Source: Epiperipatus broadwayi
Lineage: Eukaryota; Onychophora; Udeonychophora; Euonychophora; Peripatidae
Assembly: GCA_028023455.1 (NCBI GenBank)
Contig: JAQFVV010013387.1
Coordinates: 1 to 64,000 of the forward strand
DNA length: 64,000 bases
Direction: 5' to 3'
Part shown: piece after piece, positions 12,660 to 24,264 of the stretch
How the letters are laid out: each line of letters opens with the position of its first letter
How positions within the stretch are numbered: position 1 is the stretch's first letter
Made by a program: the position numbers and the translations under genes
The notes under the pieces: model-generated
Database searches by the model: none
Told to the model about the DNA's origin: nothing
Seen by the model: the letters and a program-made list of their open reading frames with translations, nothing else

Positions 12660-13260
12660 CCTAATATTTTAAGCTATTGTTTCCTTAAGTTTGCATTGAG
12701 TTCTAATGAATTGATCTCACCAAAAATTGATGGACTAATGGAATAATTTTACTAATAATTTTTATTTTCTATTGATTTTTTTAATTTCTAATTATTTACT
12801 CACCTCCACTAATGTACTATACTCAGGCTATCCATGTCAATTTCCTCTAAAGAGAGAAAAAAACCTTCATTTGACATTCATATTTTACTGTATATTTTAT
12901 CATGCTTTATCATTCTTATCAACTTCTCTTGATGTTATTTAAGCATGCTTGCTATAGTAATAGTATTATCTATAACTATAATGCAAACAGTTAAATTTTA
13001 TTACCAACAACAACACAAAATTTTCTCACATGTGAAACTACTTAGCAGTAACAAAATACACAAAACTTTTGCTCTCCAAATTCTTCTATTTGACCTTGAA
13101 ATAATTCCTGCATTATGCTTACCAATATAATGAACAGGTTGTCAACATTAAAATATTTTGCTTAAGCATCTATACTATCTTTAAAGTTTTGGATTTAGTA
13201 TTGTCTGTTCATTTATTTGTTTCTGATAATTATCTCCAAATATATTTTGATGGTAAATTG
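12660..13260. other. AT-rich spacer, nothing recognised
   Basis: No repeat boundary, gene or RNA motif was seen. The 61-codon plus-strand frame at 12,945-13,130 has no recognisable features. Confidence 0.5.
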
Positions 13261-13263
13261 CTG

Positions 13264-14930
13264 TCAATGCATCCATTCCAACTTTTGTCTATGATTTTTT
13301 CCTCTAGAGTTGGTGGGTCTTAGTCTGTTGCATATATTGTGAGCTTGCATAGTCAGTCTAAGTGAATCTGTCATACCTTTACTTATATATTTTTGTTGAA
13401 TGTTTTCCATATCAATAATTTCAAGGAATTTTATACCCTCCTTAACTGTAGGACAGACTGGTGTAATCAAAATTTGCTGAATTTATCTAGGTAGGTTATT
13501 TTAGATGGTACAAATAATTTGCCATTTAGATAGAGGAAAAGTTATTAACCTAGACACTCATCAATAAAAAAATTGAGGTAAGTTCTTTCTCCATTTAGAC
13601 TGTATTTCTTTTGAAAGACTTGGTGAATTCCATCCTGCATCTCCTTGATCCAAAAAGGTATGATGATCGCTTCAGGATAGTCACCAAATGTTTGGAATAT
13701 ATACAGTGAATCCCCAATTCTTGGCAGCTTTGTAAAGATGATTACTAGCAATAGCAATCTTTTCCTTTTAATCCAATCCACTGAATGAAGTAGCTTTTGT
13801 CGGCCACTCAAATGTTCCAATGAGTTCTCGGCAACATTTCTTTAACAGGTTTTTTTAATCCAGATAAATTTTGATGCAGGGCTTTGATTCAAAATCTCTG
13901 TGATCATGTAACAGGTATTCTTTTGGTGATAACCTAATCCCATTATTATACTTCTAAGTGTGGAGTTTGTTAGTCATTTCAAGGACTTGGAAGTAGTTTT
14001 ACTGTTGTATTGACTTCTCTTTGGATGAGATTCAATTCCATTCTTCTATTTACCCCTCTTCTAGGTGAGCAAGTTTACTTTGAATTTATCTAGGTGAACA
14101 AATTAACTTCGGATTTGCTCTTGGCTGCTTACTTGATCAGTAATGTCTTGAATTGTCATATAAGATTCTCTTCCATCAATCCTATCATCTTTTCTTCTAT
14201 AAAATTTATTTTGCTTTCAGTCATTTTTAATTCTATCTTCATCTGTATAATCCTTTTGGTTTATTTCCATGCTTTTAACTTTAATTTAGATCATTTCATG
14301 TTCAACATTTTCTTTTCCTTGTTTTATTTTCATCTTTTAATAAGTTCAAGAGTTCTTTTCTATATTCCTTCTAACCCTTGTTAAATTTTGCTTTCTTTGC
14401 TTGCCAAAACTTTATAACATTCTAATTACGTATCTTTTTCCAATTTTCTCTTATTTGTTTCATTTGATGTTGGCCTTTCCATCACACTTTCCATGTTTTC
14501 CATCCATTTCTCTATTTGACTTTAACCTATTTCTAATCTTACTTCTAATCATTTCACTTTATTATCTAGAACTTCCAATTTCTCTTGGCCTCTTTATCTC
14601 TTGCCATAGACTTTGCTGTTCTTGCTCTATTTTATTTTCTAAATCTTACTGACCTCGTTCTATTTTATTTTTAAAATTTTTCCTATCACACATTCTTATT
14701 GGTTCTTTTCTATTTTACTTTCCAAATCTTTTTGATTTTTTTCCATCTTATTTTCCTATATTTTAAAATCCTGCCTCATTTTTGCCCTAATCTCATCTCA
14801 TTTCTGGCCATTAGTATTTCCATAAAATGGCTCATAATTCATGCCTTGATCACTGGAGTCTTTACTATTACAATTTCCCTATCTTGAGATTTTTATTTTA
14901 GCTCTGCTTCTTTCCATTTTTATAAAATTT
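13264..14930 (-). pseudogene. decayed retroelement gag-like gene
   Basis: On the minus strand, starting near 14,925, a Lys/Glu/Asn-rich coiled-coil segment (repeated K-x-x-x-E-x-K patterns, 14,890-14,270) leads into a capsid-like region. This is open at 13,545-13,820 (W-I-K, F-G-D-Y and LNFFIDECLG segments) and again at 13,264-13,470, with an H-N-I-C-N-R-L-R-P segment and a basic tail. The order (coiled coil, then capsid-like helices) and the final segment resemble the gag proteins of arthropod LTR retroelements. Many stops and frameshifts are present, and no LTRs or pol were found next to it. The assignment is inference from composition and short matches. Confidence 0.45.
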
Positions 14931-15358
14931 TATACTAATATTTCAACATGAGAAGGAGAATGACATATACCTCATACGTAGACAATAATCAACGAAGAGA
15001 TACAAAATATAAAAAACTGATGAATTTCTAGATGAATTTCTGACAACCATGAAGAGAAATATATGTAAAAAAAAAAAAAAAGTGATATTTATCATCTATG
15101 ACTTGGGAGAATAAAAATATATAAAAAAAAAAAAACAATGGTTAAGCATTCATAGGAATATAATATCTTCCCTACCATTAATGAAGATTGCATCATAATA
15201 CAATCAAATATTTTTGTTTTATAATCAACAATATCTATACTCATTTGACCAATCAGATTAATACAAAATCTTGGTAATAGTATGTATACTGAACCCCACT
15301 GCTTAATGGCAGTTTTTCACACAACGCATATCAAAATGACTGTTTTAGCGGTCTTAAC

Positions 15359-15397
15359 TTATGGCTGACACTACAATAGGTGTTGTTTGAGCCATAA
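15359..15397. repeat. subterminal hairpin of copy A
   Basis: An imperfect palindrome with outer arms TTATGGCT and AGCCATAA around a short loop, 84 bp from the left end. The equivalent position in copy B (24,141-24,175) has a perfect 15-bp stem with the same TATGGCT outer sequence. Neither copy has it at the opposite end. Confidence 0.7.
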
Positions 15398-15399
15398 CA

Positions 15400-15950
15400 G
15401 GTCACCTGAGGGCAATGTATTCTATAATTATGTAACGAATTGTGACAGTATTCCTCAAGTGAGCACTCTTGAACTCTTGCTATGGTCTGATTTGATGGTG
15501 GCCGTATTTGAAAGAGACAAAACTCTCCAAAAATTCATTGTTGGAAATTTTTTAGAACGCGTAGTGGAATTAGTATTCCATATTAAGAAATGTCATCTTA
15601 TCACATGTGCTTCCCTACAGATTTGAACTGCACACAACTTCAAATGGTTATTCTTTTCAGCAGAGTTTTTTCCGATTTTGCATGCAAATACCTGGTTACG
15701 CATAAATCCATTCGAGAACAATAAAATGTCATCTGCAAGTTATCCAAATTGGTTGAAGGTGAGTGAATTGCCGGCCACAAATGTGGAATCTATTGTGTCT
15801 TCCCAGAAAAAGAAAATCCTGCCGGATATGAAGGTATGCACTTGCAGGAGATATGCTTTTAGTCAATTACAGGATCTGGGAATTCCGTTGCCACTCCTGC
15901 AAGCGTACCTGTGTAAGTCTGCATAAGGAAAGTTGATTGGAGGATTCCAA
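15400..15950 (+). pseudogene. coding-like remnant inside TIR element A
   Basis: This block has balanced base composition unlike its surroundings, with open frames at 15,387-15,626 and 15,678-15,926 (plus). The second contains an SELPATNVES segment followed by a short Cys-containing stretch (VCTC). A frame change near 15,860-15,880 continues as a further Cys-rich tail (C-x-x-C-x-x-x-C) ending near 15,937. The copy is broken. No known family is recognised. It could be the C-terminal part of the element's own protein. A similar LPAT-V segment occurs in copy C near the window end. Confidence 0.4.
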
Positions 15951-16281
15951 AATCCCGTTACTTACAGCCTTGAGGCTTTCCTGTTATTTTATTTGCGTGT
16001 TACTTTTGGCTGCTGTTTTTTTTTATGCCCCCCCCCAAAATGGTGTTTTTTACTTGTTTTGGTTCACAGCTTTTCCAAAGTTTCATTTATTTTTGATTCA
16101 ATAAATTATGCCATGGGAAACTGTTGTTGTTGTTTTTGTTGTTCACATGAATATAAAATAGGTAGGTAATATTTGTTAAGTTTCATTAACAGTTAAAGTA
16201 GGTAATATTTTATTATACAAAAAAAAAGTGTTTTAAGAGTTTATTCACAAGCCCCCCCCCCCCCAAAATAATAATAATAAT

Positions 16282-16980
16282 AAATCAGCATTTATTTTTT
16301 ATAGCGTCTGTATACAATTGTAATCACATTCATATCGGCTTTTTCAAATCAAATTGTGCAAACGCTTTTTGCGAGTGTTAAATAATAAATGAATACCCTC
16401 TGACTCATACAAGATATAGAATTTATGCAGCAATAAAAGAAATCCTCTTATTACTACGACTCAAATATTTATATATGAGCAAATCTGAAGTAGTGGCACA
16501 GAAGGTGTGATTATAGAACAGTCACTTGGAATGACGTTCAGTAAATTCTAGTAAATTTCATCGGCGTCATTCATTCATAAGTTATATATAGTAATTCAAA
16601 GTGACTGTTCTATAGTCACACCTTCTGTGCCAGTACTTCAGATTTGCTCATATATAAATATTTGAGTCGTAGTAATAAGAGGATTCCTTTTATTGCTGCA
16701 TAAATTCTATATCTTGTATGGGTCAGAGGGTATTCATTTATTATTTAACACTCGCAAAAAGCGTTTGCACAAAAGCCATATGAATGTGATTACAATTGTA
16801 TACAGACACTATAAAAAATAAATGCTGATTTATATATATGATTAATTTCAGTTGGAATGACGTTCAGTAAATTCTAGTAAATTTCATCGGCGTCATTCAT
16901 TCATAAGTTATATATAGTAATTCAAAGTGACTGTTCTATAGTCACACCTTCTGTGCTAGTACTTCAGATTTGCTCATATA
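16282..16980. mobile_element. foldback/hairpin element, copy 1
   Basis: The left arm at 16,282-16,527 is repeated in inverted form at 16,598-16,832, so about 240 bp pair with few mismatches. The 70-bp loop (16,528-16,597) is itself partly palindromic: GAATGACG at its start pairs with CGTCATTC. The loop plus about 60 bp of arm is then repeated directly at 16,854-16,980. Trinucleotide AAT runs lie at both outer edges. No coding capacity. A diverged relative with the same composite layout is at 39,209-39,935. The element sits inside TIR element A. Confidence 0.85.
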
Positions 16981-17752
16981 GTAATAATAATAATAATAAA
17001 CTGTTCGGTAACATAAATGTTCAAAAAGAAAATCCAAAAAGAAGTCGATAATTAAAAATCAAAACAAACCTTCCCCGCCACCCCACCTCACCTCAACCTG
17101 CTTAAAAAAAAGTGTTTTTTAAAAACGAACTGTTTACGTCTTTTTTTTAAAAAGCCCACAAATTAAGGAAGAACTTTTCACTATCATATAAAGCTTTCTG
17201 TAGCATAAAGATTTAAAAAAAAAAGCCTCATAATAAATTAACAAAAAAAAGACAATTCAAAATCAAAACAATCCCTCCCCTCCACCCTCTAAAAAACCAA
17301 GTGTTGGTTTATTCAAAGGGAATTGTTTAAGTTTTAACAGACAACCCCAGTATTAATTTTGTTGTTTATATAAATGTCAATCAAAAAATTGAATCTGTTG
17401 ACCACATAGGGTAGTAAACGCAAAACTATGGCTGTATAGTCGCCATAACACCTGCAGATAGAATTTGACTACAATCCACCGTATTGGGTTTGAATACGAA
17501 TCCGTTTCTTAAATATATTTTAAGAAATAAAATTTACATATTCTATATCAGGATATACGTTAAAAAAGAATACAAAAAAAAATCTACCTAGTGGACATTA
17601 TTTCATTTAAAAAGACAAACAACAATTTCTTCGGAAAAAGTATATTTATGAGCGTCAATTAATAAACTGATCCCAAGCGCCAATCTCACTAGTACCATAA
17701 CAATTATACTTTTCCCTTTTAAGATATCTTAAAATTTATCACTAATTGGGTG

Positions 17753-17789
17753 CCCAGCCCTTTTAGCTAGCTTAAATCCCAGGGCTGGG
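17753..17789. repeat. short GC-rich hairpin
   Basis: CCCAGCCCT at 17,753-17,761 pairs perfectly with AGGGCTGGG near 17,780-17,788 across an 18-base loop. It stands out in AT-rich DNA. Function unknown; it may belong to an old repeat within TIR element A. Confidence 0.6.
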
Positions 17790-19446
17790 ATGTAATAATA
17801 CCCATCAGGCTAAACGGAGATAATGGCTAAATTTGCATAGTTGAAACAAGCTTTCCCTGCTTTATATATTTCTCCACTTAAGATGCATATGTTTAAACTT
17901 ACGTATTAGTTACGATTTCTTTTCTATACCCCTTAAATTAAATCGTGTATCATTTAAAATTAGTTACTGTTGAACTCCTTTCTCCACATTTATTTCCTCT
18001 ATACGCGATCTACTTCTTTATCAACTCTCTGGTTTAGAATTTAAAATTACATATAATACAATTGGCTATTCTGAAAAGCATACTTCATTCATTCTGATAT
18101 TCTTCCAGGAAGGAAACTAGGCCAATATAAGTGATAAATATGTTCATTAATGAGAGACAATTTGTTTTAACATAAGTGTACAATTTTATTACTATGGCTA
18201 ATTAAATATTGAGAAAGAAAAACATACATATAATTTATATATCAATAATAACATAAAAGACAAAAGAATAGAATTAATGAATTATAAAAGAACATATAAT
18301 TAAACACGTGTGTGGGAATGCATTTATACATTGTAAATTAAGATATATAATTTTACATAATGGCTGCACCTTTGGAGAGTAACGATAAGCAATTTTCAGT
18401 TCTTTTAAGATAATAAACTAGTTATAGTTACCTTGAAGTACCCGGGATTTTTAATATGGATGTTTATTTACACGTAAGCTTGATTTTGACGATCCTACCA
18501 AAATTTATGTATTCTTTTACTGTCAAAGAATAAAACAAAATTTTTCTGCTAATGGCAAAAGATTTGCATGAACATCCATTATAGTGGTATTACTTGGATC
18601 TAGGAAATAATGACAGCTGACTGGAGGCATTCTGAGTGTAAACAATTCAATATTTTCTTCCTTCCTGGATTGTTTTAGCAGCGTATTGATGAGGTCCCTA
18701 TGGTTCTTAGAGGGGCATGCACTTAACAGTACCAGTTAACATATTCGGAGCTTAGGATGGCAGCCTTACACGTATTGTTCTACTGCATTCTGATTGTAGT
18801 GATGGTCTGACTTACTATATCTAAATCCATTTGCTTCTCCTGATGGTTGATTGAAGGATTTGTTTTAATATTTCATTTTATAATACGAGCATAGCCGTAT
18901 CAGTCAATTTAGCAACAAGAAAATATTAATATTTCATTTCAGTTGGAAAAACCACTCTTTCTTGTTCCAATCTTTCTTTCTAACTAATTAACTTCTCCAA
19001 TTCCTTTTGTTTCCCAAAATAGTTTATCAGTATGCTGATTTCTATTTCTTAGGCATGCTATTAACATTTTTTTTCTTTCTCTGCCATACATTTACTTAAG
19101 ATTCCTTGGAAATTTTGAGTGGGTAATCAAACAAAAGACACAAAATTGCCTCCAGGTATACAAATAAAAGTTATTTTGTTACTCTCATTAAAATGTGATA
19201 TACAATAAAACAACTGAAAGGTATACATTTGAAATAAATTAATAATACAAGAAGAAAATTTATATATTACATATAACTGCATGCCCACAATTTATTAACA
19301 TGTTTTCATGAATTTATTTTAAAACAAATAACTATAAACATCTTTCTCTTTCTCTTTTTTTTTATTTTTAAATAAAAAAACACCTTCAACTTTATCTCTC
19401 TCTAATTCTTTATATATATATATTTGCACACTGAATCCAATTTATT

Positions 19447-19522
19447 GGACTCACACTGATCTAGGCAGTTGGGAGATTTTATGTAACTTCCTTGTAACAG
19501 GGTTTGAATCCGGCTAAGTCTT
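19447..19522 (+). repeat. tRNA-like segment (possible SINE head)
   Basis: A box-A-like TAGGCAGTTGGG is followed about 40 bases later by a box-B-like GGTTTGAATCC (one mismatch to GGTTCGANTCC). Ends that can pair weakly (GGACT with AGTCT) lie at tRNA-like spacing. The central arm does not fold well enough to call a working tRNA gene. A tRNA-derived SINE fragment is the likelier reading. Confidence 0.35.
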
Positions 19523-19529
19523 TAATCAA

Positions 19530-20400
19530 AACAACAAAGTGTTTGTTAATTAAAAAAACTACGACTTTTAGGTGAAGAAAGTTAACAAAAAAATGTTACC
19601 GTAGTATTATGTAAAGAAACCGACAGAATGTTAGTCAATAATTTAAAAGCAAATCAACACCCCTAGACCATCAAAAAACAAAGTGTTTGTTTATTTAAAA
19701 AAATACCCCCCCCCCAAACAAAAACCGGATGAAAAAAAATCTTTGGTGGTTTATCGTAATATTATGTAAAGAAACCAACGTACCGTTAGTCAATAATTTA
19801 AAAGTAAATCAACACCCATACACCATCTAAAAACAACAAAGTCTTTGTTAATAAAAAAAAAACTCTATGACTTTTAGGTAAAGAAAGTTAACAAAAAAAC
19901 GTTACCGTAGTATTATGTAAAAAAACTGATGAACCGTTAGACGATAATTTAAAAGCAAACCAACACCCCTACACCATCTAATAACAAAGTGTTTGTTTAA
20001 TTAAAAAATGAACCAACCCCCCCCAAACCGAGTGAAAAAAAAAAACCTTTGGTAGTTTACCATAATATTATGTAAAGAAACTGACGGACTGTTAAGTCGA
20101 TAATTTTAAAGTAAACCAACACCTCTACACCATTTTTTAAAAACAAAGTGTTTGTTTCTTAAAAAAATGAAACCAAAAAAAAAAATTTGGTTTACCATAA
20201 GTAATATTATGTAAAGAAACCGCCAGACTGTTGGTCAATACTTTAAAAGCAAACCAACACCCTACACCATCTAAAAACAAAGTGTTTGTTTATTTTTAAA
20301 AAAAGCGGGTGAAATACAAAGAAAGTCTTTGGTGATTTACTATAATATTATGTAAACCAAACAGACAGACTGACAAAAAAAAAAACATTTACTGTAATAT
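19530..20400. repeat. tandem array of about 150-bp units in TIR element A
   Basis: The segment AACAAAGTGTTTGTTT (with minor changes) recurs at about 19,533, 19,678, 19,834, 19,983, 20,142 and 20,277, a period of 135-160 bp. Each unit also carries a C run, a TTATGTAAAGAAAC segment and a CAACACC(C)TACACCAT segment. Looser relatives lie at 17,020-17,330. The array runs up to the right inverted repeat of the element. Confidence 0.85.
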
Positions 20401-20929
20401 TATGTAAACAAACAGACAGCCCATGAATCGGTGTATCGATGTGCATTGTGTGAAAAACCGCCATCAAATGATAGGATTCAGTATACATACTATTACTGAA
20501 ATCTTTACCTTCTACATAATAGTATCAAAATGCTTATTTTGGAACTAAAAATGATGATTAGGTTGATTATCTAAAAATAAAATAAAAACTGAAAAATGCT
20601 TGCTTATGATCTGATTAATCACACTAGATTTGATTTGACATACTGTGATAGCAAGTAGATGTGATATGGCTATCAATCAGGAGAATGATCAATAGATTTT
20701 TGTATATGTTATAATTACTTTTATAAAAACATCTAATACAGTCAGGGGATAGGATTATATAACATTCAACTAAATTTTGCAAATAAAATGTTGAAAGCAT
20801 GCATTTGATTTATTCATAATATGACACATGTTTTTATTAGAAAAACAGTTTGGATTTTAAATGAATGAAAAAACATCAGCTGAAATTGCAGTAATAACAA
20901 CTACTGCTAGTAGATATATAAAAGAGAAT

Positions 20930-21990
20930 TAAAGATTAATATTTTATTTTATTAATCCTGAAAAAGCATTTATGAGAGAAGGAATTGGATTATTCAGATG
21001 AATATTTTGAAAGAAAAAATGATATAGATTGGAATGAGAAATATTTTTTAGAAAAATAATGCAGAACTAACAAATAAGACAATATAAAGAAATTATATAA
21101 CTCCAGATTTGTTGATTGTTTTAATAAAAATAGAGTCAACAATAAAAAATAATATTCGCTGACATCATCTATTTTGTTGATAATATGGCAATATATTATT
21201 AATATAAAAAAATGAAGTTCAAAAAATATTAAATTGCGGTAAAAATGAATATTTTAAAATGTAAATCGATAAATAAAATACAGATACAGATGATAAAAAT
21301 CTAACATTGGTAGTTAGACAGAAATGCTATTACATAAAAACAAAATAAAACATTAAAAATAAACGATAACAAAGGATAAAAAGTTAATATTGGTAGTTTG
21401 ACAGAAATGTTATTAAATAAAAACAAAATATAACATTAAAAATAAACAATAAAAAAGGCTATAACTTAGAATTTAATGCATGTTTTCAAAAAAAAACAAT
21501 AATGAATGATAATAACTAAGATTTTGTTAAAAATCAAAAATAACTAAGCAAATTTTCAATATAAATGAAAAAACATAATTTATCATACAAATGAAAATAA
21601 AGTTGTTGAAAGAAATAACATCATACACAAATATATTTAATGAGTTTGGTAATAATTTTTTTATGAAAAGTATTTTCCTAGAGCATGCCTCTGAATTTGA
21701 GACTTGGATACTCAATCAGAAAAAGGAATACAAAAATTGCAACCCATATAGTAAGGTATAGAAAAAAATATTCCATAACAAACCAGAAAAGATCAAAAGT
21801 GAGCTACACATATAAAGAAAAAAAAGTATAGATATCATTCATTAAGATGATAATAGACTGAACATGATAGATAAGCAGCAACTAAAATTCTAAACTGGAT
21901 CCCAAAAGATGCTGACAAATCTAGAAATAATCACATTATTAGACAGATGAAAAAAATTTTTGATGAATTTTTATATATGGAGCATGATTT
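20930..21990 (+). pseudogene. degenerate LINE reverse transcriptase (second family)
   Basis: Scattered plus-strand fragments keep the order of a non-LTR RT: an INPEKAF-like segment near 20,950-20,980 (RT domain with the catalytic Asp lost) and a YFVDNMAIYY-like segment near 21,170-21,200, at the position of the F-A-D-D box. An S-E-F-E-T-W-I-L-N segment near 21,690-21,720 matches the YGSETWTLN motif of RTE/related ORF2 C termini. A last segment around 21,880-21,910 (KILNWIPKDADKSRNN) resembles the RTE tail at 31,080. Stops are frequent. The copy is old. Confidence 0.5.
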
Positions 21991-22269
21991 AAAATACTGA
22001 TCATTAACAAATTGAGTTTTAGATATAAATTTTCAAATTTTACAAATGAAAAATTATTGCTGCTATTGAAAAAAAACTATAATACTATTTTAAAAATAAT
22101 CATGAATCAAAAAACTAATTTATAACTTTTCAAATAAGCAATTCTCTTATTCCCATTTTTGGAAGATGTATAAATGTTTTTTGTATATTGTCATTAACAA
22201 TTACGGATACTCTTTTGATAGTCAAGCATGGCCGCTTGATGGCGTTGTTTTTATGAAGAAAAAACAATC

Positions 22270-22760
22270 AAATATAACATTACTGGGCCAAGACTTTTAT
22301 TTTATTAATAAAACCAAACAAAAATAATAAAAAAATCCTTTTTGTTGTTGTTGTTGTTGTTATTTTTTAATTTCTTTTTTTAATAAAATCTTGGTCTACT
22401 TTTTTTTTTTGGTTTTTCAAAACAAAAAATAAAAACAATCACATCTTTTTTATTTCCAAGACTTTTATTTTTATAATACATCTTTAAATTGTTTATGTTA
22501 TTTTTTAAAAAAAAACTTTTTAATTTTCAGTATTTGTATTAACTTTTTTTTTAATAAAATCTACCTTTTTTTGGTTTTTCAAAACAAAATTTAAAAACAA
22601 TCACACTTTTTTTTTAAAGGAAATCTCTTTTGGGAGAAGGTGGGTAGGTTTTTGTGTATTCTTCTTTTAAACAAAAAATGACTTTTGTTGTCTTTTTATT
22701 TATTAATTACTGGAGAACAAATCTTTTTTTTTTTACAATAATAACACGTTTTCAAAAATA
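22270..22760. repeat. A/T-rich degenerate tandem repeats of TIR element B
   Basis: Repeated segments of the type ttttttAATAAAATCTtgg, GGTTTTTCAAAACAAAA and AAAAACAATCACA(T/C) recur at about 22,375-22,440 and 22,545-22,605, with a looser copy at 22,280-22,330. They occupy the same position as the tandem array in copy A, between coding remnant and terminus. Confidence 0.6.
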
Positions 22761-22762
22761 TT

Positions 22763-23040
22763 ATGGAGCCTTGTAACCAAGTGTTTTTTTGAATGAAACA
22801 CCTTCGATTACAGGAATGTCACTGACATCGGAATTGCCACGTACTTTTACACATGTACAATTTCATTTTTTGCCACAGTCGCATCACTTGTCATTTGGGA
22901 GGACATTATTACTCTGTAAAAATGCCACAATGTTGTTGGCAAAGCTGACTGTTTTCTTCAGCCATTATATTTCTCTCCATTTATTCGTGAAAACATGACT
23001 TTCCACATTACATCTGGAAAATCATGTTCGGACCTATCCT
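22763..23040 (-). pseudogene. Cys-containing coding remnant in TIR element B
   Basis: A minus-strand reading ending in a stop at about 22,763 contains a C-D-C-G-K-K segment, an N-C-T-C-V-K-V segment and a clean 25-residue tail (GNSDVSDIPVIEG then FKKTLGYKAP). Two in-frame TGA codons flank the Cys segment where Trp codons would restore it, and at least one frameshift lies upstream. The block is GC-richer than its flanks. It is not a family I recognise. Its place in the element suggests the C terminus of the element's own protein. Confidence 0.4.
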
Positions 23041-23148
23041 TTGCCAATCCTTTCCACATTTCAAGTTGTGTATGAGAGGGTGGTGATAGTGTAACAATTC
23101 TTAATAATTCAGACTGCGTGATTTAAGTCAAAATTAAAATACTATGTA

Positions 23149-23991
23149 CATCTGGGTCTTGTTTTATGCATGTTATTTTAATGCGATTTTGAAGTTATGC
23201 GATTCATGTTTATGGCCTGAAGCTGTATTTAGAATGTTAGCTTCTATGTAATTACTAATGAGTAAATAATAATAATAGATTTATACTTGCATATAAAAAT
23301 ATCGCAATAAATATTCAAAAAATTTAAACTTTTAAAACGTATTTTGTTATATATAACAGAAATAAATAATCTTTTAGATTTTTAAAATAAAAAACGAAGA
23401 TTTTATAAACTGAAAATAATCTTTTTTTTTTCAGAATTGTCTTTCTAATGATAATGTATAATCTTTTTGTTTTGATTGCGATGTCATTTTTTAAGTATGG
23501 AAACAGAAAACCATTAACACAGTACAAAACTAAAAGTGGCGCTAGCTGTACATCACATCACGAATATAAATAAAGTGGCTAACAGGTTTCTCTGGGCATA
23601 ATTGCTGAGAGATTCTTGACTTCGTTTAAGGAGAGGCCACAATACATCACGTCAAGTCTGATTTCTTATCAGTTTACAAACGAATGCTAGCGGTAATGAT
23701 TAAAATATGTATGAAAAAATGTAAAATTAAATACTGTAGATAATAAAAAGTTTGTCTTGTATTAATTTTTTCCAAATATTTGAAATTTTTTAATAGTCAT
23801 ACTTTATTTGCATATTTTTTTAATGCGAATTTTAAAGTAATTTTTCCATATTGCTTTGCTTTTATGCGAATTCTGAAAATTACAGACCCTATCCCCCATT
23901 TTTCAAGGTAAGCTAAGTCTATTTTTGTGCGATTTTTTTTGATGAGGGTTTTCTGTGGAACCTATCTACCACATAAAACAAGATCCAGGTG
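23149..23991. mobile_element. pogo/Tigger-like MITE (843 bp) nested in element B
   Basis: Inverted ends CATCTGGGTCTTGTTTTATG (left) and CACCTGGATCTTGTTTTATG (right, minus strand), 18/20 identical, are each flanked by the dinucleotide TA (23,147-23,148 and 23,992-23,993), the target of Tc1/mariner/pogo elements. The subterminal GGTTCC and TGCGATTTT motifs are typical of Tigger-type ends. No transposase frame is present, so it is non-autonomous. It inserted into TIR element B and is younger than it. Confidence 0.7.
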
Positions 23992-24140
23992 TATTCAACA
24001 TTTAAAAAATTATACCCACTTGAAATACAAACACTGTAACATGATACGATAGCCAACTGTGAATTGTAAAAATTCGCATAAAGTATCACAGAGCACAAAA
24101 TACTGTAATATTACTGTGCAATGCCATCAAGCGATCTAAA

Positions 24141-24175
24141 ATGGCTAATACAACAAAAGTGTTGTATTAGCCATA
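24141..24175. repeat. subterminal hairpin of copy B, perfect 15-bp stem
   Basis: ATGGCTAATACAACA is followed by a 5-base loop region and its exact inverse TGTTGTATTAGCCAT, 89 bp from the right terminus. It corresponds to the hairpin 84 bp from the left terminus of copy A. Confidence 0.85.
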
Positions 24176-24264
24176 AGTACAGCTGTGTAAACAGCATTTT
24201 TATGTGTTTTTACAAATAAACAACGCCGTCAAGTGGTCGGTCTTGCCTGGCTATCAAAAGAGTA

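Larger units (their letters stand above)
15270..20500 (+). mobile_element. unclassified TIR element, copy A (about 5.2 kb)
   Basis: The left end (from 15,275) reads TAATAGTATGTATACTGAA and the right end, read on the minus strand from 20,495, begins with the same 19 bases. The two then share a C-T-T/T-T-G-A-TGGC core and GTTTTTCACACAA. The total is about 5.22 kb with inverted repeats of about 60 bp. At the left a hairpin lies 84 bp inside (15,359-15,397), followed by a coding-like block (15,400-15,950). The right 1 kb is a tandem array (19,530-20,400). A foldback element (16,282-16,980) is nested inside. I find no clear target duplication and no recognisable DDE or recombinase domain, so the superfamily is unknown. 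Confidence 0.65.
22208..24264 (-). mobile_element. unclassified TIR element, copy B (interrupted by a MITE)
   Basis: The left end reads TACTCTTTTGATAGTCAAGC and the right end, on the minus strand, TACTCTTTTGATAGCCAGGC. Both then reach a CTTGAyGGCGTTGTTT core. The whole copy is 2.06 kb, or about 1.2 kb without the nested MITE at 23,149-23,991. Read on the minus strand the order is: end, hairpin (24,175-24,141), spacer, MITE, coding remnant (23,040-22,763), A/T-rich repeats (22,760-22,270), end. This matches copy A read on the plus strand. Target duplication is unclear. Confidence 0.65.

Noticed and set aside
16528-16597. Hammerhead-type ribozyme in the foldback loop (a C-G-A-T-G-A and G-A-A near a GACG/CGTC stem on the minus strand)
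   Set aside because: The stem topology is wrong for the hammerhead core, and the motif is not conserved in the second foldback copy.
19447-19522. Functional tRNA gene
   Set aside because: Box A and B are present but the anticodon arm and full acceptor pairing are not convincing; reported only as a tRNA-like repeat.
22789-22998. 69-codon plus-strand frame
   Set aside because: The minus strand of the same segment gives the more protein-like Cys-containing reading with a clean C terminus.
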